DNA from: Pseudomonadales bacterium
GTDB lineage: Bacteria; Pseudomonadota; Gammaproteobacteria; Pseudomonadales; Azotimanducaceae
DNA: 57,886 nt
Direction: 5' to 3'
Assembly (NCBI GenBank): GCA_022825925.1
Contig: JAJDVW010000154.1
Span: forward strand, 1-57,886
Shown here one piece after another: positions 7,963-17,004 of this stretch. Numbering within the stretch: the stretch's first letter is position 1; each line of letters opens with the position of its first letter. The position numbers and the translations under genes are program-made. Under the pieces are notes generated by a model that was given only the letters and a program-made list of their open reading frames with translations, was not told where the DNA came from and searched no databases.

Positions 7963-9255
7963 TTACTCCGCGGAGATCGAGATCTCCTTGTCCGTGATGA
8001 ACTCGAGGAGCGCCGGAGTCCCCTCCCGAGTCTTCTCGATGCCCCGTTCGATGGCGGCGCGGATGTCGTTCGGATCCTCCACGCGCTCGCCGTAGCCGCC
8101 GAAGGCGCGCGCCATGGCCGCGTAGTCTCCCGAGATGTCCGTGGACCGGTACTTCTCCGTGGCCACCTGCATGATCGGCAGCTCGATCGCCATCGAGAAG
8201 TTGTTCATCAGGATCGACAGGATCGGGATCCGCTCCCGCACCGCCGTCTCGAAGTCCATGCCCGTGAAGCCGATGGCGGCGTCGCCCCAGACGTTGATGC
8301 AGAGCTTCTCCGGCCGCGCGAGCTTCGCGCCCATGGCGAGGCCGAGGCCGTAGCCGAGCTGCGTGGTCTTGCCCCAGCCGATGTAGGAGAGCGGGGTCGT
8401 GCTTTCCCAGAAGGGGGACACCTGGTCGCGCGGGCTGCCGGCGTCGTGGGTGATGACCGTGTTGTCGATGTCGACGGCCTGGTGCAGTTCGTTGAGCACC
8501 CGGTAGGGATTGAGGGGCGCCTCGTTGTGCGTGCGTTTCGCTTCCCACTCCGCCAGCCACTCGGCCCGGATCGCGGCGATGCGGGCCGGCACGTCCGCGC
8601 GGTTCTCGGCCTGCGCGCGGTCGCGGTCGGCGAGGGCCTCCGACAGGTGCGCGAGGCACAGCTTCGCGTCCCCGATCAGTGCGTGCTGGGCGGGGACGTC
8701 CTTGTTGAGGTCCATCGGGTCGAGGGTGGCGTGGATGATGGTCTTGCCCGGGGGCATCGGCACGCCGAACCCCGTCAGGGCGAAGCTGCAGCCGACTCCG
8801 AGGATCACGTCCGCCTCGGCCAGGAAGGTCTTCACGGGCCGGGGATTGGCGCGGCCGCCCGAGCCCAGCGACAGGGGATGGTTCTCCGGGAAGGCGCTCT
8901 TGCCCTCGAGGCTGGTCGTGACGGGGATATTCCAGCGCTCGGCCAGCGTCTTGAGTTCCTCCCAGGCCTCGGCGTAGTGGACGCCCTGGCCGGCGTAGAT
9001 CACGGGCCGCTCCGCGCTCGCGAGCACCGCCGCGGCCTCTTCGACCGCGTCCGGGTCCGGGGCGCTGCGGGTCGCGTAACTCGGCTCGTAGACCCAGCCC
9101 GTCCGCCATGTGGAGCCCGATGCGCTCCTGGCGGCAGATGATGGTGCGGATGTCGGTCACCGCGCAGGCCTCGATGATGGGGTTCACCGGGTAGGCGAAG
9201 AGGATGTCCACCCCTTCGGCCTTGAGGACGTGGGCGATGGCGTCGGCGGTCTTCA
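7963..9255 (-). pseudogene. Thiamine-diphosphate-dependent enzyme (acetolactate-synthase-like), internal deletion plus frameshift
   Basis: The N-terminal part, from ATG 9255, reads a normal pyrimidine-binding domain (DAIAHVLKAEGVDILFAYPV ... ICRQERIGLHMADG). Just after HMADG the family resemblance jumps to another frame with VYEPSYATRSAPDPDAVEEA and continues as the central and PP-binding domains (AERPVIYAGQGVHYAEAW; GDAAIGFTGMDFETAVRE; ILMNNFSMAIE) to the TAA at 7963. About 110-120 residues that should join these parts are missing, and the junction near 9108 changes frame. The remaining reading would be about 435 residues instead of about 550. A deletion inside the gene explains this; an assembly error is possible. 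The intact gene would be a ThDP-dependent lyase or decarboxylase of unknown substrate. An internal ATG at 9027 cannot restore function, because the cofactor-activating glutamate lies in the lost frame. Confidence 0.75.
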
Positions 9256-9314
9256 TGCGTGCGGCTCCAATGGGCGGAGAGAGGGGATGTCCGGGTAGGG
9301 AATCCGGCGGGCCG

Positions 9315-9779
9315 TCAGCCGGGGCGCGCCTCCATCCGGAACACCCACCGTCCCGGCGGCGCCGGCTGATCGGTGAGCGCCGCGAACAGCCGCCGCCGCT
9401 CCGCATCGTCCTCGATCCGTACCGCCCGCCGCTCGTAGATCTCGTCGCCGACCTTGAGCCGCACGTCCGGGTTCCGGGCCACGTTCCTCGGCCAGCGCTT
9501 CGTCGCGCAGGCGTTGCACGGCACGTACAGGTCGCCGTCCACGATCCATGACGTCGTGGTCACCGAGTGCGGGACGCCGTACCACGTGGCGGTCTCGACG
9601 AAGATCTGCATGCGCCCTGGCGCGCGGAAGGACCAGTCGGTGTCCTGCTCGGCGGCGAGCGGACCGCCGAGGCGCGTGCCGGGACGGCGCTCGTCCGGCT
9701 CGTACGGCACCGACAGGGCCGCGACGTAGACGGCCGCCAGGACGGCGACGACGATGAGGACGGCTCTCTTCGTTGTCAT
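9315..9779 (-). CDS. Membrane-anchored small protein, split-barrel-like
   Basis: A 154-residue protein with an N-terminal hydrophobic helix (AVLIVVAVLAAVYVAALSV) and a periplasmic or cytoplasmic domain of beta strands: TATWYGVPHSVTTTSW, DGDLYVPCNACATKRWPRNV, RNPDVRLKVGDEIYERRAV. The pattern 'strand - DGDLYV - RWPRNVARNPDVRLKVGD' is like pyridoxamine-oxidase/nitroreductase-type split barrels. A cysteine pair (CNAC) is notable. ATG 9779 follows GGAG at a normal distance. It is upstream of the broken ThDP gene on the same strand with a 59-base gap. Function unknown; cofactor binding is only a guess. Confidence 0.6.
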   Translation of the reverse strand: MTTKRAVLIVVAVLAAVYVAALSVPYEPDERRPGTRLGGPLAAEQDTDWSFRAPGRMQIFVETATWYGVPHSVTTTSWIVDGDLYVPCNACATKRWPRNVARNPDVRLKVGDEIYERRAVRIEDDAERRRLFAALTDQPAPPGRWVFRMEARPG

Positions 9780-9903
9780 TGTCGCTATCGCTCCGAACGG
9801 TCGGTCATTGACGGGGATTGTGGCACACCTGTGCCGCCTCGGCGGGTCGCGGTCCGGACCGTGTCCTACAATGCGCGGTTTCCGTGGACGAGGGATCCGA
9901 ACG

Positions 9904-10908
9904 ATGGCCGAGAACCGCAAGATCGTCGTGGCGACGCTGCCGCAGGGCAAGCTCGAGGAGTCCCACTACGACCTCGTCACCGAGCCGGTGCCGGCGCCGG
10001 GGGACGGGGAGGTCCTCTGCCGCACGCTCGCGGTCTCCGTGGATGCCGGGGCCCGGGCGGGTCTCCAGGGCAGCGCGACGTACGCCGGCGCTCCCCAGAC
10101 CGGGGTCGTGATGCGCGGCAGCGCGGTCGCGCGGGTGGAAGCGTCGAACGACGCGTCGGTCTCGGAGGGCGACATCGTCTCCTGCGGAGCCGGCTGGCAG
10201 GACTACTCGGTGCATGCGGCCCGGACCGTCGAGCGTATCGACTACGACGGCGACCCGGCGGACTACCTGGGCGTGCTCGGGGGCACGGGGCTGACGGCCT
10301 ACTTCGGGCTGCTCGCCGTGACGGACCCGAGAGAGGGCGAGACCGTCATGGTCTCGACGGCCGCCGGCGCGGTGGGCCACATCGCCGGACAGCTCGCGAA
10401 GATCCGCGGCTGCCGCGTGGTGGGGGTTACCGGGTCCGAGGCGAAGAACGCCCGGCTCGCGGACGAACTCGGGTTCGACGGCGTCGCGAACTACCGCGAC
10501 GGGGGCTTCCGCCAGGCGCTCAAGGAAGCGACGCCGGACGGCGTGGACGTCTACTTCGACAACACCGGCGGCACGGTGCTCGGGTCGGCGCTCTTCCGGA
10601 TGAACCAGGGCGGGCGCATCTCGTGCTGCGGCGTGGTCTCGCAGTACGACACGGCCAACCCGGAGCCCGGTCCGCGCGGCATCCCGGGACTGCTCGTGAA
10701 CAAGCGCCTGCGGATGGAGGGGTTCCTGGTCTTCGACTTCGCGGACCGCTACGGGGCGGCGCGCGCCGAACTCAAGGACTGGATGGCGTCCGGCCGGCTG
10801 ACGGCCTGGGTGGACGAGTTCCAGGGACTGGAGTCCGCGCCTCGCGCGTTCGTGGACCTGCTGGCCGGGGGCAACGTCGGCAAGCGGATCGTGCGCGTCT
10901 CGGATTGA
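9904..10908 (+). CDS. NADP-dependent oxidoreductase of the MDR superfamily (CurA/leukotriene-B4-dehydrogenase type)
   Basis: A 334-residue enzyme of the zinc-independent medium-chain dehydrogenase/reductase group that reduces activated double bonds of enones and alkenals with NADPH. Visible features are the N-terminal catalytic domain (about 1-125), the nucleotide-binding motif VSTAAGAVGHIAGQLAK, GVTGSEAKNARLADELGFD, and FDNTGGTVLGSALFRMNQGG, all typical of this group. No structural or catalytic zinc cysteine cluster is present. The ATG at 9904 follows GAGGG; an ATG at 9871 has no such site. A TACAAT box around 9866 may be the -10 element. The gene is divergent from the small membrane protein at 9779. 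Confidence 0.85.
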   Translation: MAENRKIVVATLPQGKLEESHYDLVTEPVPAPGDGEVLCRTLAVSVDAGARAGLQGSATYAGAPQTGVVMRGSAVARVEASNDASVSEGDIVSCGAGWQDYSVHAARTVERIDYDGDPADYLGVLGGTGLTAYFGLLAVTDPREGETVMVSTAAGAVGHIAGQLAKIRGCRVVGVTGSEAKNARLADELGFDGVANYRDGGFRQALKEATPDGVDVYFDNTGGTVLGSALFRMNQGGRISCCGVVSQYDTANPEPGPRGIPGLLVNKRLRMEGFLVFDFADRYGAARAELKDWMASGRLTAWVDEFQGLESAPRAFVDLLAGGNVGKRIVRVSD

Positions 10909-11126
10909 GTCCCGTGTACTATAAGATATTGATTGTAAAAGATAAATTTCGTCCGCACAGACAGTGTGGGGCGCCTGGCCGCCGGGTTGCCGAATGTGTG
11001 GGCCAGCGGACGGATTGACCGCCGTTGACCCTCCACTACCGTGATGCGAGCATTCGCGCGCTTGCGGCGCGGGCATTCGCGCCTGTTGCGGCCGTGCGGC
11101 TGCTGCCATCTTGCGGGGGGAAGCCG
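10909..11126 (+). promoter_or_regulatory. AT-rich leader with an IHF-consensus site
   Basis: The gap between the MDR gene and the first secreted-protein gene begins with a sharply AT-rich stretch (about 10918-10952) in a GC-rich genome. On the minus strand, 10934-10922 fits the IHF consensus WATCAANNNNTTR without mismatch (AATCAATATCTTA). ACTATAAG nearby could act as a -10 box. The rest of the gap is GC-rich and shows no gene. Presumed upstream control region of the secreted-protein cluster. Confidence 0.35.
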
Positions 11127-11981
11127 ATGCGACAGGGACTCATTGCCGGGACGGCACTGGCACTATTCGCGTGCCTGCCCGGTGCGGCGTTGGCGGAAGC
11201 GGGCGACGAGTACGTGGCCCCGCGCGGGCCGGGTGGGGTCCATCCCGACCTGAACGGCATCTGGCAGGCCCTGAACGAGGCGCACTACGACGTCGAGTTG
11301 CACATGGCGCGCGCGTCGCTGCAGTTGCGCGACGGTCCGCACGGTCCGGTCCCGTCGCTCGAGACCTACAAGCTCGGCGCCGTCGTCTCGGTGCCGCCGA
11401 GCATGGGGGTCGTCGAGGGCGGCAAGATCCCGTACAGGCCGGAGGCCCTCGCGAAGAAACTCGAGAACCAGGCCGACTGGATCAACCGGGACCCGGAAGT
11501 GAAGTGCTACCTCCCGGGCGTGCCGCGCGCCAACTACATGCCGCACCCGTTCCAGATCTTCCAGGGCGAGAGCACGCTCTTCTTCGCCTACCAGTACGCC
11601 GGCGCCGTGCGCGACGTCTTCACCGAGGACCCGGGGCCGGCCCCCATCGACACCTGGATGGGCCAGTCCGTGGCGAGTTGGGACGGCGACACGCTCGTGA
11701 TCGAGGTCACCGGTTTGAACGACCAGACCTGGTTCGACCGGGCCGGCAACCACCACAGCAGCCAGATGAAGGTCACCGAACGGTACACGCCAGCCGGTCC
11801 GGACCACCTCCACTACGAGGCGACCATCGAGGACGCGGAGACGTTCACGCGCCCCTGGAAGATCTCGATGCCGCTCTACCGCCGCAAGGAAGCCAACATG
11901 ACCCTGATGGATTTCCGTTGCGTGGAGTTCGTCGAGGAGCTGATGTACGGCGAGTGGCGGCGGAACCCGTTGCCCCGTTAG
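11127..11981 (+). CDS. Secreted protein of unknown function (member 1 of a related pair)
   Basis: A 284-residue protein with a clear signal peptide (LIAGTALALFACLPGAALAEA). The mature part opens with GGVHPDLNGIWQALN and contains VASWDGDTLVIEVTGLNDQTWFD, TERYTPAGPDHLHYEATIED and FTRPWKISMPLYR. These are hallmarks of a family of periplasmic or secreted beta-rich proteins often found next to DUF6152 proteins; no activity is established. GGGGGGAAG precedes the ATG. The next gene encodes a relative with the same WEGDTLVV-FRDQT and tail pattern, then a DUF6152 protein, so the three are likely one operon. Confidence 0.68.
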   Translation: MRQGLIAGTALALFACLPGAALAEAGDEYVAPRGPGGVHPDLNGIWQALNEAHYDVELHMARASLQLRDGPHGPVPSLETYKLGAVVSVPPSMGVVEGGKIPYRPEALAKKLENQADWINRDPEVKCYLPGVPRANYMPHPFQIFQGESTLFFAYQYAGAVRDVFTEDPGPAPIDTWMGQSVASWDGDTLVIEVTGLNDQTWFDRAGNHHSSQMKVTERYTPAGPDHLHYEATIEDAETFTRPWKISMPLYRRKEANMTLMDFRCVEFVEELMYGEWRRNPLPR

Positions 11982-11997
11982 GGCCGGTCGAGTGCTG

Positions 11998-13080
11998 ATG
12001 CGAACCCCGGAACACGTACGCGGCGCGGCGCGAAGTACGGCCTGGGCCGTGGTTGGCCTCGGCCTGCTCGGCTGGACCGCCGCCGGCGCGGACGACATCC
12101 CCCGCACGGCGGACGGCCGTCCGGACCTGTCGGGCAACTACGACGTGGCGACGCTCACGCCGCTGCAGCGGCCGCGGATGTTCGGGGACAACCGCTTCCT
12201 TTCGCGCGAGGAGGCGGACCGCATCGCCGCGGAAGAACGCGACCGCATGGCGGAAGCGCAGCAGGACACGGACCCGGGCCGGGAAGCCCCGCCGGTCGGC
12301 GGCGACGGTTCGCCGGGGGCCGCCGGCAACGTGGGCGGCTACAACGCGTTCTGGATCGACCGGGGCGAGAACACGATCGCCATCGAGGGCCGCTTCCCCA
12401 CCTCCATCATCGTGGATCCCCCGAACGGCAGGTTGCCCGAGATGACGCCGGCGGCGCGCGAGCGCAGGATGGCGCGGCGGGCGATGTTCCGCGAGAACAC
12501 CGGGGAGGCGTGGTGGCTCAAGGAGGGTCTCCCGGCCGGACCCTACGATGACCCGGAGATGCGGCCGCTCGGCGAGCGCTGCCTGCTCGGCTTCGGCTCG
12601 ACCTCGGGCCCGCCGATGCTGCCGGTGCTCTACAACAACGTGAAGCGCATCGTGCAGACCCCGGACCACGTGATGATCCTCACCGAGATGGTCCACGACG
12701 CGCGCATCGTCCGCATCGGCGGCGAGCACGCCCCGCCCGACGTGCGCAAGTGGATGGGGGACTCCGTCGGCCGCTGGGAAGGCGACACGCTGGTGGTGGA
12801 CACCACCAACTTCCGCGACCAGACCGGCCTCTCCGGGGGCACGGAGAACCTGCACGTCGTCGAGCGGTTCCAGCGGCTCGATGCGGACACGCTGCTGTAC
12901 AGTTTCACCGTCGAGGACCCGACGGTCTGGGAGGCGCCCTGGAGCGGCGAGTACCCGTGGCCGGCGACGGACGGCAACGTATACGAGTACGCCTGTCACG
13001 AGGCGAACTACGCGCTCGGCAACATCATGCGCGGGGCGCGTCTCCTGGAAGCCGACGTCCCCGGGCCCGGCGCCGAGTGA
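11998..13080 (+). CDS. Secreted protein of unknown function (member 2 of a related pair)
   Basis: A 360-residue protein with a signal peptide ending near TAAGADD. It shares with the upstream gene the opening pattern DGRPDLSGNYD, the core VGRWEGDTLVVDTTNFRDQT, the segment RFQRLDADTLLYSFTVEDP, and a final cysteine region (YACHEANYA). A central insertion of about 100 residues is rich in charged residues and repeats (EEADRIAAEERDRMAEAQ). The start at 11998 is preferred over the GTG at 11992. It lies 16 bases after the previous stop. The pair probably arose by duplication; binding of a small ligand is possible but unproven. Confidence 0.68.
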   Translation: MRTPEHVRGAARSTAWAVVGLGLLGWTAAGADDIPRTADGRPDLSGNYDVATLTPLQRPRMFGDNRFLSREEADRIAAEERDRMAEAQQDTDPGREAPPVGGDGSPGAAGNVGGYNAFWIDRGENTIAIEGRFPTSIIVDPPNGRLPEMTPAARERRMARRAMFRENTGEAWWLKEGLPAGPYDDPEMRPLGERCLLGFGSTSGPPMLPVLYNNVKRIVQTPDHVMILTEMVHDARIVRIGGEHAPPDVRKWMGDSVGRWEGDTLVVDTTNFRDQTGLSGGTENLHVVERFQRLDADTLLYSFTVEDPTVWEAPWSGEYPWPATDGNVYEYACHEANYALGNIMRGARLLEADVPGPGAE

Positions 13081-13117
13081 GTGCGAGAGTGAGTGCGAGA
13101 CAGCGGAGGCAAGCAAC

Positions 13118-13540
13118 ATGCGCACGAAGTGTTTGATATTTCTGGCGGGACTGCTGACCGCCGCGCCGGCGGCGGCCCACCACGCGTTCGGGGCCGAGTT
13201 CGATCCCAACCGGCCGCTCGTGCTGCGGGGCCCGGTGGTGAAGGTCGAGTGGGTCAACCCGCACGCGTGGATCCACCTCGAGCACACCACCGACGCCGGC
13301 GAAAAGGAGGTGTGGATGGTCGAGGGCGGCACGCCGAACACGCTCCTGCGGCGCGGGCTGACGCGTACGTCGCTGGTGCCGGGGACGCTGATCGTGGTGG
13401 ACGGTTACCAGAGCAAGGACCGTTCGAAGCGCGCCAACGGGCGGGACATCACGTTCGAGGACGGCAGCAAGATCTTCGTGGGTTCGTCCGGCACCGGCGC
13501 GCCACGCGACGGTCGCGACCCGACGGAACCATCGATCTGA
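13118..13540 (+). CDS. DUF6152 secreted protein
   Basis: A 140-residue protein with a signal peptide (CLIFLAGLLTAAPAAA) followed at once by HHAFGAEFD, the diagnostic start of DUF6152 proteins. Further matches are VVKVEWVNPHAWIHLE, GGTPNTLLRRG, LVPGTLIVVDGY and a final DGSKIFVGSSG. The histidine pair at the mature N-terminus suggests possible metal binding, but no function is established. GGAGG lies 8 bases before the ATG at 13118. It is the third gene of the secreted-protein cluster. Confidence 0.8.
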   Translation: MRTKCLIFLAGLLTAAPAAAHHAFGAEFDPNRPLVLRGPVVKVEWVNPHAWIHLEHTTDAGEKEVWMVEGGTPNTLLRRGLTRTSLVPGTLIVVDGYQSKDRSKRANGRDITFEDGSKIFVGSSGTGAPRDGRDPTEPSI

Positions 13541-13571
13541 TCTGAACCCCGGCGCGGACGCGGCGCCCGGC

Positions 13572-15089
13572 GTGCCCACGCTCCTCGATCTTCTTGGCCC
13601 CGCCCCGGAGACGCGCGCGGACGCGGCCATCCGCGCGCCCGGGCGCACCGGACTCACCTACCCGGGCCTCCTGGCCCAGGTGGAGGGAACGGGCCGCGCG
13701 CTGCGCGGCGCGGGCGTCCGGGGCGGCGACCGCGTCGCGATCGTGCTGCCGAACGGCCCCGCGATGGCGAGCGCCTTCGCCTGCATCGCCCCCTGGTGCG
13801 CGGCGGCCCCCCTGAATCCCGCCTACAAGGCGGACGAGTTCGACTTCTACCTGTCCGACCTTGACGCCGCGGCGCTGATCGTCGCCGCGGGCGACGACAC
13901 CGTGGCCCGGGACGTCGCGGCGCGGCGTGGCACGCGCGTGATCGAGCTGGTGGAGGCGGACGCGGCGGGCGCGTTCGCGCTCGACCTCCGGGGCGAGGGA
14001 GAAGGCGAGGCGGAGGCGGCGACGCCGGAAGCGGAGGCGGTGGCGCTTGTCCTGCACACGTCCGGCACGACGTCGCGGCCGAAGATGGTCCCGCTCACCC
14101 AGGCCAACCTGTGCGCGTCCGCCCGCAACATCGCCCACACCCTCGCGCTCGGTCCGTCGGACGTCTGCCTGAACGTCATGCCGCTGTTCCACATCCACGG
14201 GCTCATGGCGCCGGTGCTGGCGAGCCTCGGGAGCGGCGGGTCCGTGTACTGCACGCCCGGCTTCGACGCGCTGCGCTTCTTCGCCTGGCTCACGGACGCG
14301 GACCCGACCTGGTACAGCGCGGTGCCGACCATGCACCAGGCGGTCCTCGCCCGCCTGCCGCGGAACCGGGAACGCGCGGCCCGGGCGCGCCTGCGCTTCG
14401 TCCGGTCCGCTTCCGCGGCGTTGCCGGCGCAGGTGATGAAGGCCCTCGAGGAAGGGCTCGGCGCCCCCGTCATCGAGGCGTACGCGATGACCGAGGCGGC
14501 GCACCAGATGTGTTCCAATCCCTTGCCGCCCGCGCCGCGCAAGCCGGGCATGGTCGGCCCGGCGGCGGGGCCGGAGGTGGCCGTCATGGACGAGGCCGGC
14601 GGCGTGCTGCCGACGGGGACGGAGGGGGAGATCGTCATTCGCGGCGACAACGTGATGCACGGCTACCTCGCCAATCCGGCGGCCGACGCCACCGCGTTTC
14701 ACGGGTCGTGGTTCCGGACCGGGGACCTCGGCTACCTGGACCCGGACGGCTACGTCAAGGTGACCGGCCGGCTGAAGGAGATCATCAACCGCGGCGGCGA
14801 GAAGGTCGCGCCCCTCGAAGTGGACGACGTCCTGCTCGATCACCCGGACGTGGCTCAGGTCTGCACCTTCGCGCTGCCCCACGCGCGGCTTGGCGAGGAT
14901 GTCGCCGCCGCGGTGGTCCGCACGCCGGACGGCGCGGCGGACGAAGCCGCGCTGCGCGCGTTCGCCGCCGAACGTCTCGCGGATTTCAAGGTGCCGCGCA
15001 CGATCGTGTTCGTGGACGAGATTCCCAAGGGCGCGACCGGCAAGATCCAGCGCATCGGCCTCGCGCGGGCGCTGGGGCTCGCGCCATGA
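13572..15089 (+). CDS. Acyl-CoA synthetase, oxalate--CoA ligase-like (AMP-binding family)
   Basis: A 505-residue ATP-dependent CoA ligase. It carries the P-loop-like motif LHTSGTTSRPKMVPLT (about 161-176), AYAMTEAAHQM, the hinge motif WFRTGDLGYLDPDGYVKVTG, and the catalytic lysine near the end (K491 in GATGKIQR). NPAYKADEFDFYLSDLDA and MPLFHIHGLMA are closest to the oxalate--CoA ligase branch (plant AAE3, yeast Pcs60), so oxalate or another small dicarboxylate is the suggested substrate. A GTG at 13572 is used as start; no ribosome site is obvious. The stop overlaps the start of the next gene (ATGA), so the two products are probably made together. Confidence 0.8.
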   Translation: MPTLLDLLGPAPETRADAAIRAPGRTGLTYPGLLAQVEGTGRALRGAGVRGGDRVAIVLPNGPAMASAFACIAPWCAAAPLNPAYKADEFDFYLSDLDAAALIVAAGDDTVARDVAARRGTRVIELVEADAAGAFALDLRGEGEGEAEAATPEAEAVALVLHTSGTTSRPKMVPLTQANLCASARNIAHTLALGPSDVCLNVMPLFHIHGLMAPVLASLGSGGSVYCTPGFDALRFFAWLTDADPTWYSAVPTMHQAVLARLPRNRERAARARLRFVRSASAALPAQVMKALEEGLGAPVIEAYAMTEAAHQMCSNPLPPAPRKPGMVGPAAGPEVAVMDEAGGVLPTGTEGEIVIRGDNVMHGYLANPAADATAFHGSWFRTGDLGYLDPDGYVKVTGRLKEIINRGGEKVAPLEVDDVLLDHPDVAQVCTFALPHARLGEDVAAAVVRTPDGAADEAALRAFAAERLADFKVPRTIVFVDEIPKGATGKIQRIGLARALGLAP

Positions 15090-16054
15090 AGGTCTGCGTG
15101 TTCGGCGCCGGGGCCATCGGCGGCCTGCTCGCGGTGCAGTTGTCGCGCGCGGGTGCGGACGTATCGGTCGTGGCGCGCGGTCCGCACCTCGCCGTCATGC
15201 GCGAGCGGGGCCTCGTCCTCGAGATCGGCGGCCAACGGCTGACCGCGCGGCCGGAGGCGACCTCGGACCCGGCCACCCTCGGTCCGCAGGACTACGTCGT
15301 CATCACGCTCAAGGCGCACTCGATCCCCGGCGTGGTCAAGGCGATCCAGCCGCTGCTTGGGGCGGAGACCGTCGTCGTGAGCGCCGTCAACGGCATCCCC
15401 TGGTGGTACTTCCACGGCCTCGACTCGCCCTTCGCGGGTCGCCACGTCGAGAGCGTCGACCCCGGCGGAGCCGTCTGGCGCGGGATCGGACCCGAGCGCG
15501 CGCTGGGTTGTGTCGTCTACCCGTCGTGCGAGGTCGTCGAGCCCGGCGTCGTGCGCCACCTCTCGGACGACAAGTTCAGCCTCGGCGAGCCGTCGGGCGT
15601 GCGCAGCGATCGGGTCCGCGCCTTCGCCGCGCTGTGCGTGGACGCCGGGATCAAGGCCCCGGTCCGCCCGCGGCTTCGGGACGAGATCTGGGTGAAGCTG
15701 TGGGGCAACGTCGCCTTCAACCCGCTCAGCGCGCTCACGGGGGCGGCCCTCGACGTGCTGGCGACCGAACCCGACACCCGTGGCATCGCGCGCGACATGA
15801 TGGTCGAGGCGCAGCACGTCGCGGAGGCGCTGGGCGTGCGCTTCGCCGTGGACGTGGACCGCCGCATCGACGGCGCGGCGCGCGTGGGCGCGCACCGGAC
15901 CTCCATGCTGCAGGACCTCGAACGGGGCCGTCCGCTCGAGAACGATGCCCTGGTCGGCGCCGTGCAGGAGTTGGGAATGCTAACGAGCGTCCCGACGCCG
16001 ACCATCGACCTGGTGCATGCACTGTTGCGTCGGCGCGCTGCGTCGCGGGACTGA
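15086..16054 (+). CDS. Ketopantoate reductase family protein (ApbA/PanE)
   Basis: A 322-residue NADP-dependent reductase of the 2-dehydropantoate reductase family. The N-terminal Rossmann motif is KVCVFGAGAIGGLLAVQLSR; the C-terminal helical domain contains the conserved EIWVKLWGNVAFNPLSALTG with the catalytic lysine, and HRTSMLQDLERGRPLE near the end, which are both family hallmarks. It may make pantoate for coenzyme A, or reduce another 2-keto acid; coupling to the CoA ligase gene (4-base overlap) rather than to panB or panC favours a catabolic role. That last point is inference. Confidence 0.8.
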   Translation: MKVCVFGAGAIGGLLAVQLSRAGADVSVVARGPHLAVMRERGLVLEIGGQRLTARPEATSDPATLGPQDYVVITLKAHSIPGVVKAIQPLLGAETVVVSAVNGIPWWYFHGLDSPFAGRHVESVDPGGAVWRGIGPERALGCVVYPSCEVVEPGVVRHLSDDKFSLGEPSGVRSDRVRAFAALCVDAGIKAPVRPRLRDEIWVKLWGNVAFNPLSALTGAALDVLATEPDTRGIARDMMVEAQHVAEALGVRFAVDVDRRIDGAARVGAHRTSMLQDLERGRPLENDALVGAVQELGMLTSVPTPTIDLVHALLRRRAASRD

Positions 16055-16134
16055 ATTCCCCGGCAGCATTGCCTCCCGCGCCGGGTAAAGGGCGCTATCA
16101 TCGTGCGGCCAGATCGGCGAGCAGAGGTCGTACG

Positions 16135-17004
16135 ATGACGTACAGGCGGGCAATCGTGGCTGTGGACGTGGTGTCCGATGCGGCCGAGACCGTGATCGCC
16201 CGCGCGACGCAGGTCTGCCGGGACGCCGAGGTCACCGCGGTACACGTCGTCGACGAGGGCTACCTCTACTTCAGCGACGAGGTGGCCATTCCGGGGGTCG
16301 CCGACCTGCACGACAAGGTGCTGCAGGAGTCGGCCCAGCGGCTCGGGGCCGCGTGCGAACCGGCCGGCGTCGAACACCGAACGCTCCTCGAAGGCCATGC
16401 CGCCAACGAGATCCATCGCTATGCGGAAGAGCAGGGCGCCGACCTCGTCGTCATGGGCGCGCACGGGCGCCACGGCTGGCGGCTGCTGCTCGGCTCCACC
16501 GCCAACGCCGTGCTGCACGGCACCGTCTGCGACGTGCTCTGCGTACACATTCCGGAGGAGGTCGCGCCCTTCCGCGAGGTCCTGGTCGCCGTCGACTCGA
16601 CGGTGGAGGCCGCGGCGGTCGTCGAGCGCGCCGTGCAGGTCGCCGCGCTCACCAACGCCCGGGTGTCGCTCATTTCGGTGATCCGGCCCCTCGAGCACGC
16701 CTACGCCGGCGTGGACATCGCCGCCTACGGCGATTCCGCGGTGCGTTTCGCCCACGAGGCCGAACAGGAGGTCGAGCAGCAGGTGAACCGCCTCGCCGAC
16801 AGCTTCGATGTCCGGGGCGAGCGCCTGGTGCGCCGTGGCCACCCGGCGGAGGAGATCCACGCGGCGGCGGACGAACTGTCGGCGGACCTCGTGGTCGTCG
16901 GCACCCACGGCCGCCACGGCTTCGCGCTGCTGCTCGGTTCCACGGCGAACGCGGTGCTGCACGGGGCGAAGTCGGACATCCTCGCGGTGCGCGTGGGGCG
17001 CTGA
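16135..17004 (+). CDS. Tandem universal stress protein (two UspA domains)
   Basis: A 289-residue cytoplasmic protein with two consecutive Usp domains (about 1-142 and 145-289). Each ends in the ATP-binding pattern G2xG9G(S/T): MGAHGRHGWRLLLGSTANAV in the first half and GTHGRHGFALLLGSTANAV in the second. Both copies therefore look able to bind ATP, as in UspE-like proteins. It is expected to act in stress survival as a sensor or chaperone-like factor. AGAGG precedes the ATG at 16135, and TATCAT upstream may be its -10 box. Confidence 0.85.
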   Translation: MTYRRAIVAVDVVSDAAETVIARATQVCRDAEVTAVHVVDEGYLYFSDEVAIPGVADLHDKVLQESAQRLGAACEPAGVEHRTLLEGHAANEIHRYAEEQGADLVVMGAHGRHGWRLLLGSTANAVLHGTVCDVLCVHIPEEVAPFREVLVAVDSTVEAAAVVERAVQVAALTNARVSLISVIRPLEHAYAGVDIAAYGDSAVRFAHEAEQEVEQQVNRLADSFDVRGERLVRRGHPAEEIHAAADELSADLVVVGTHGRHGFALLLGSTANAVLHGAKSDILAVRVGR

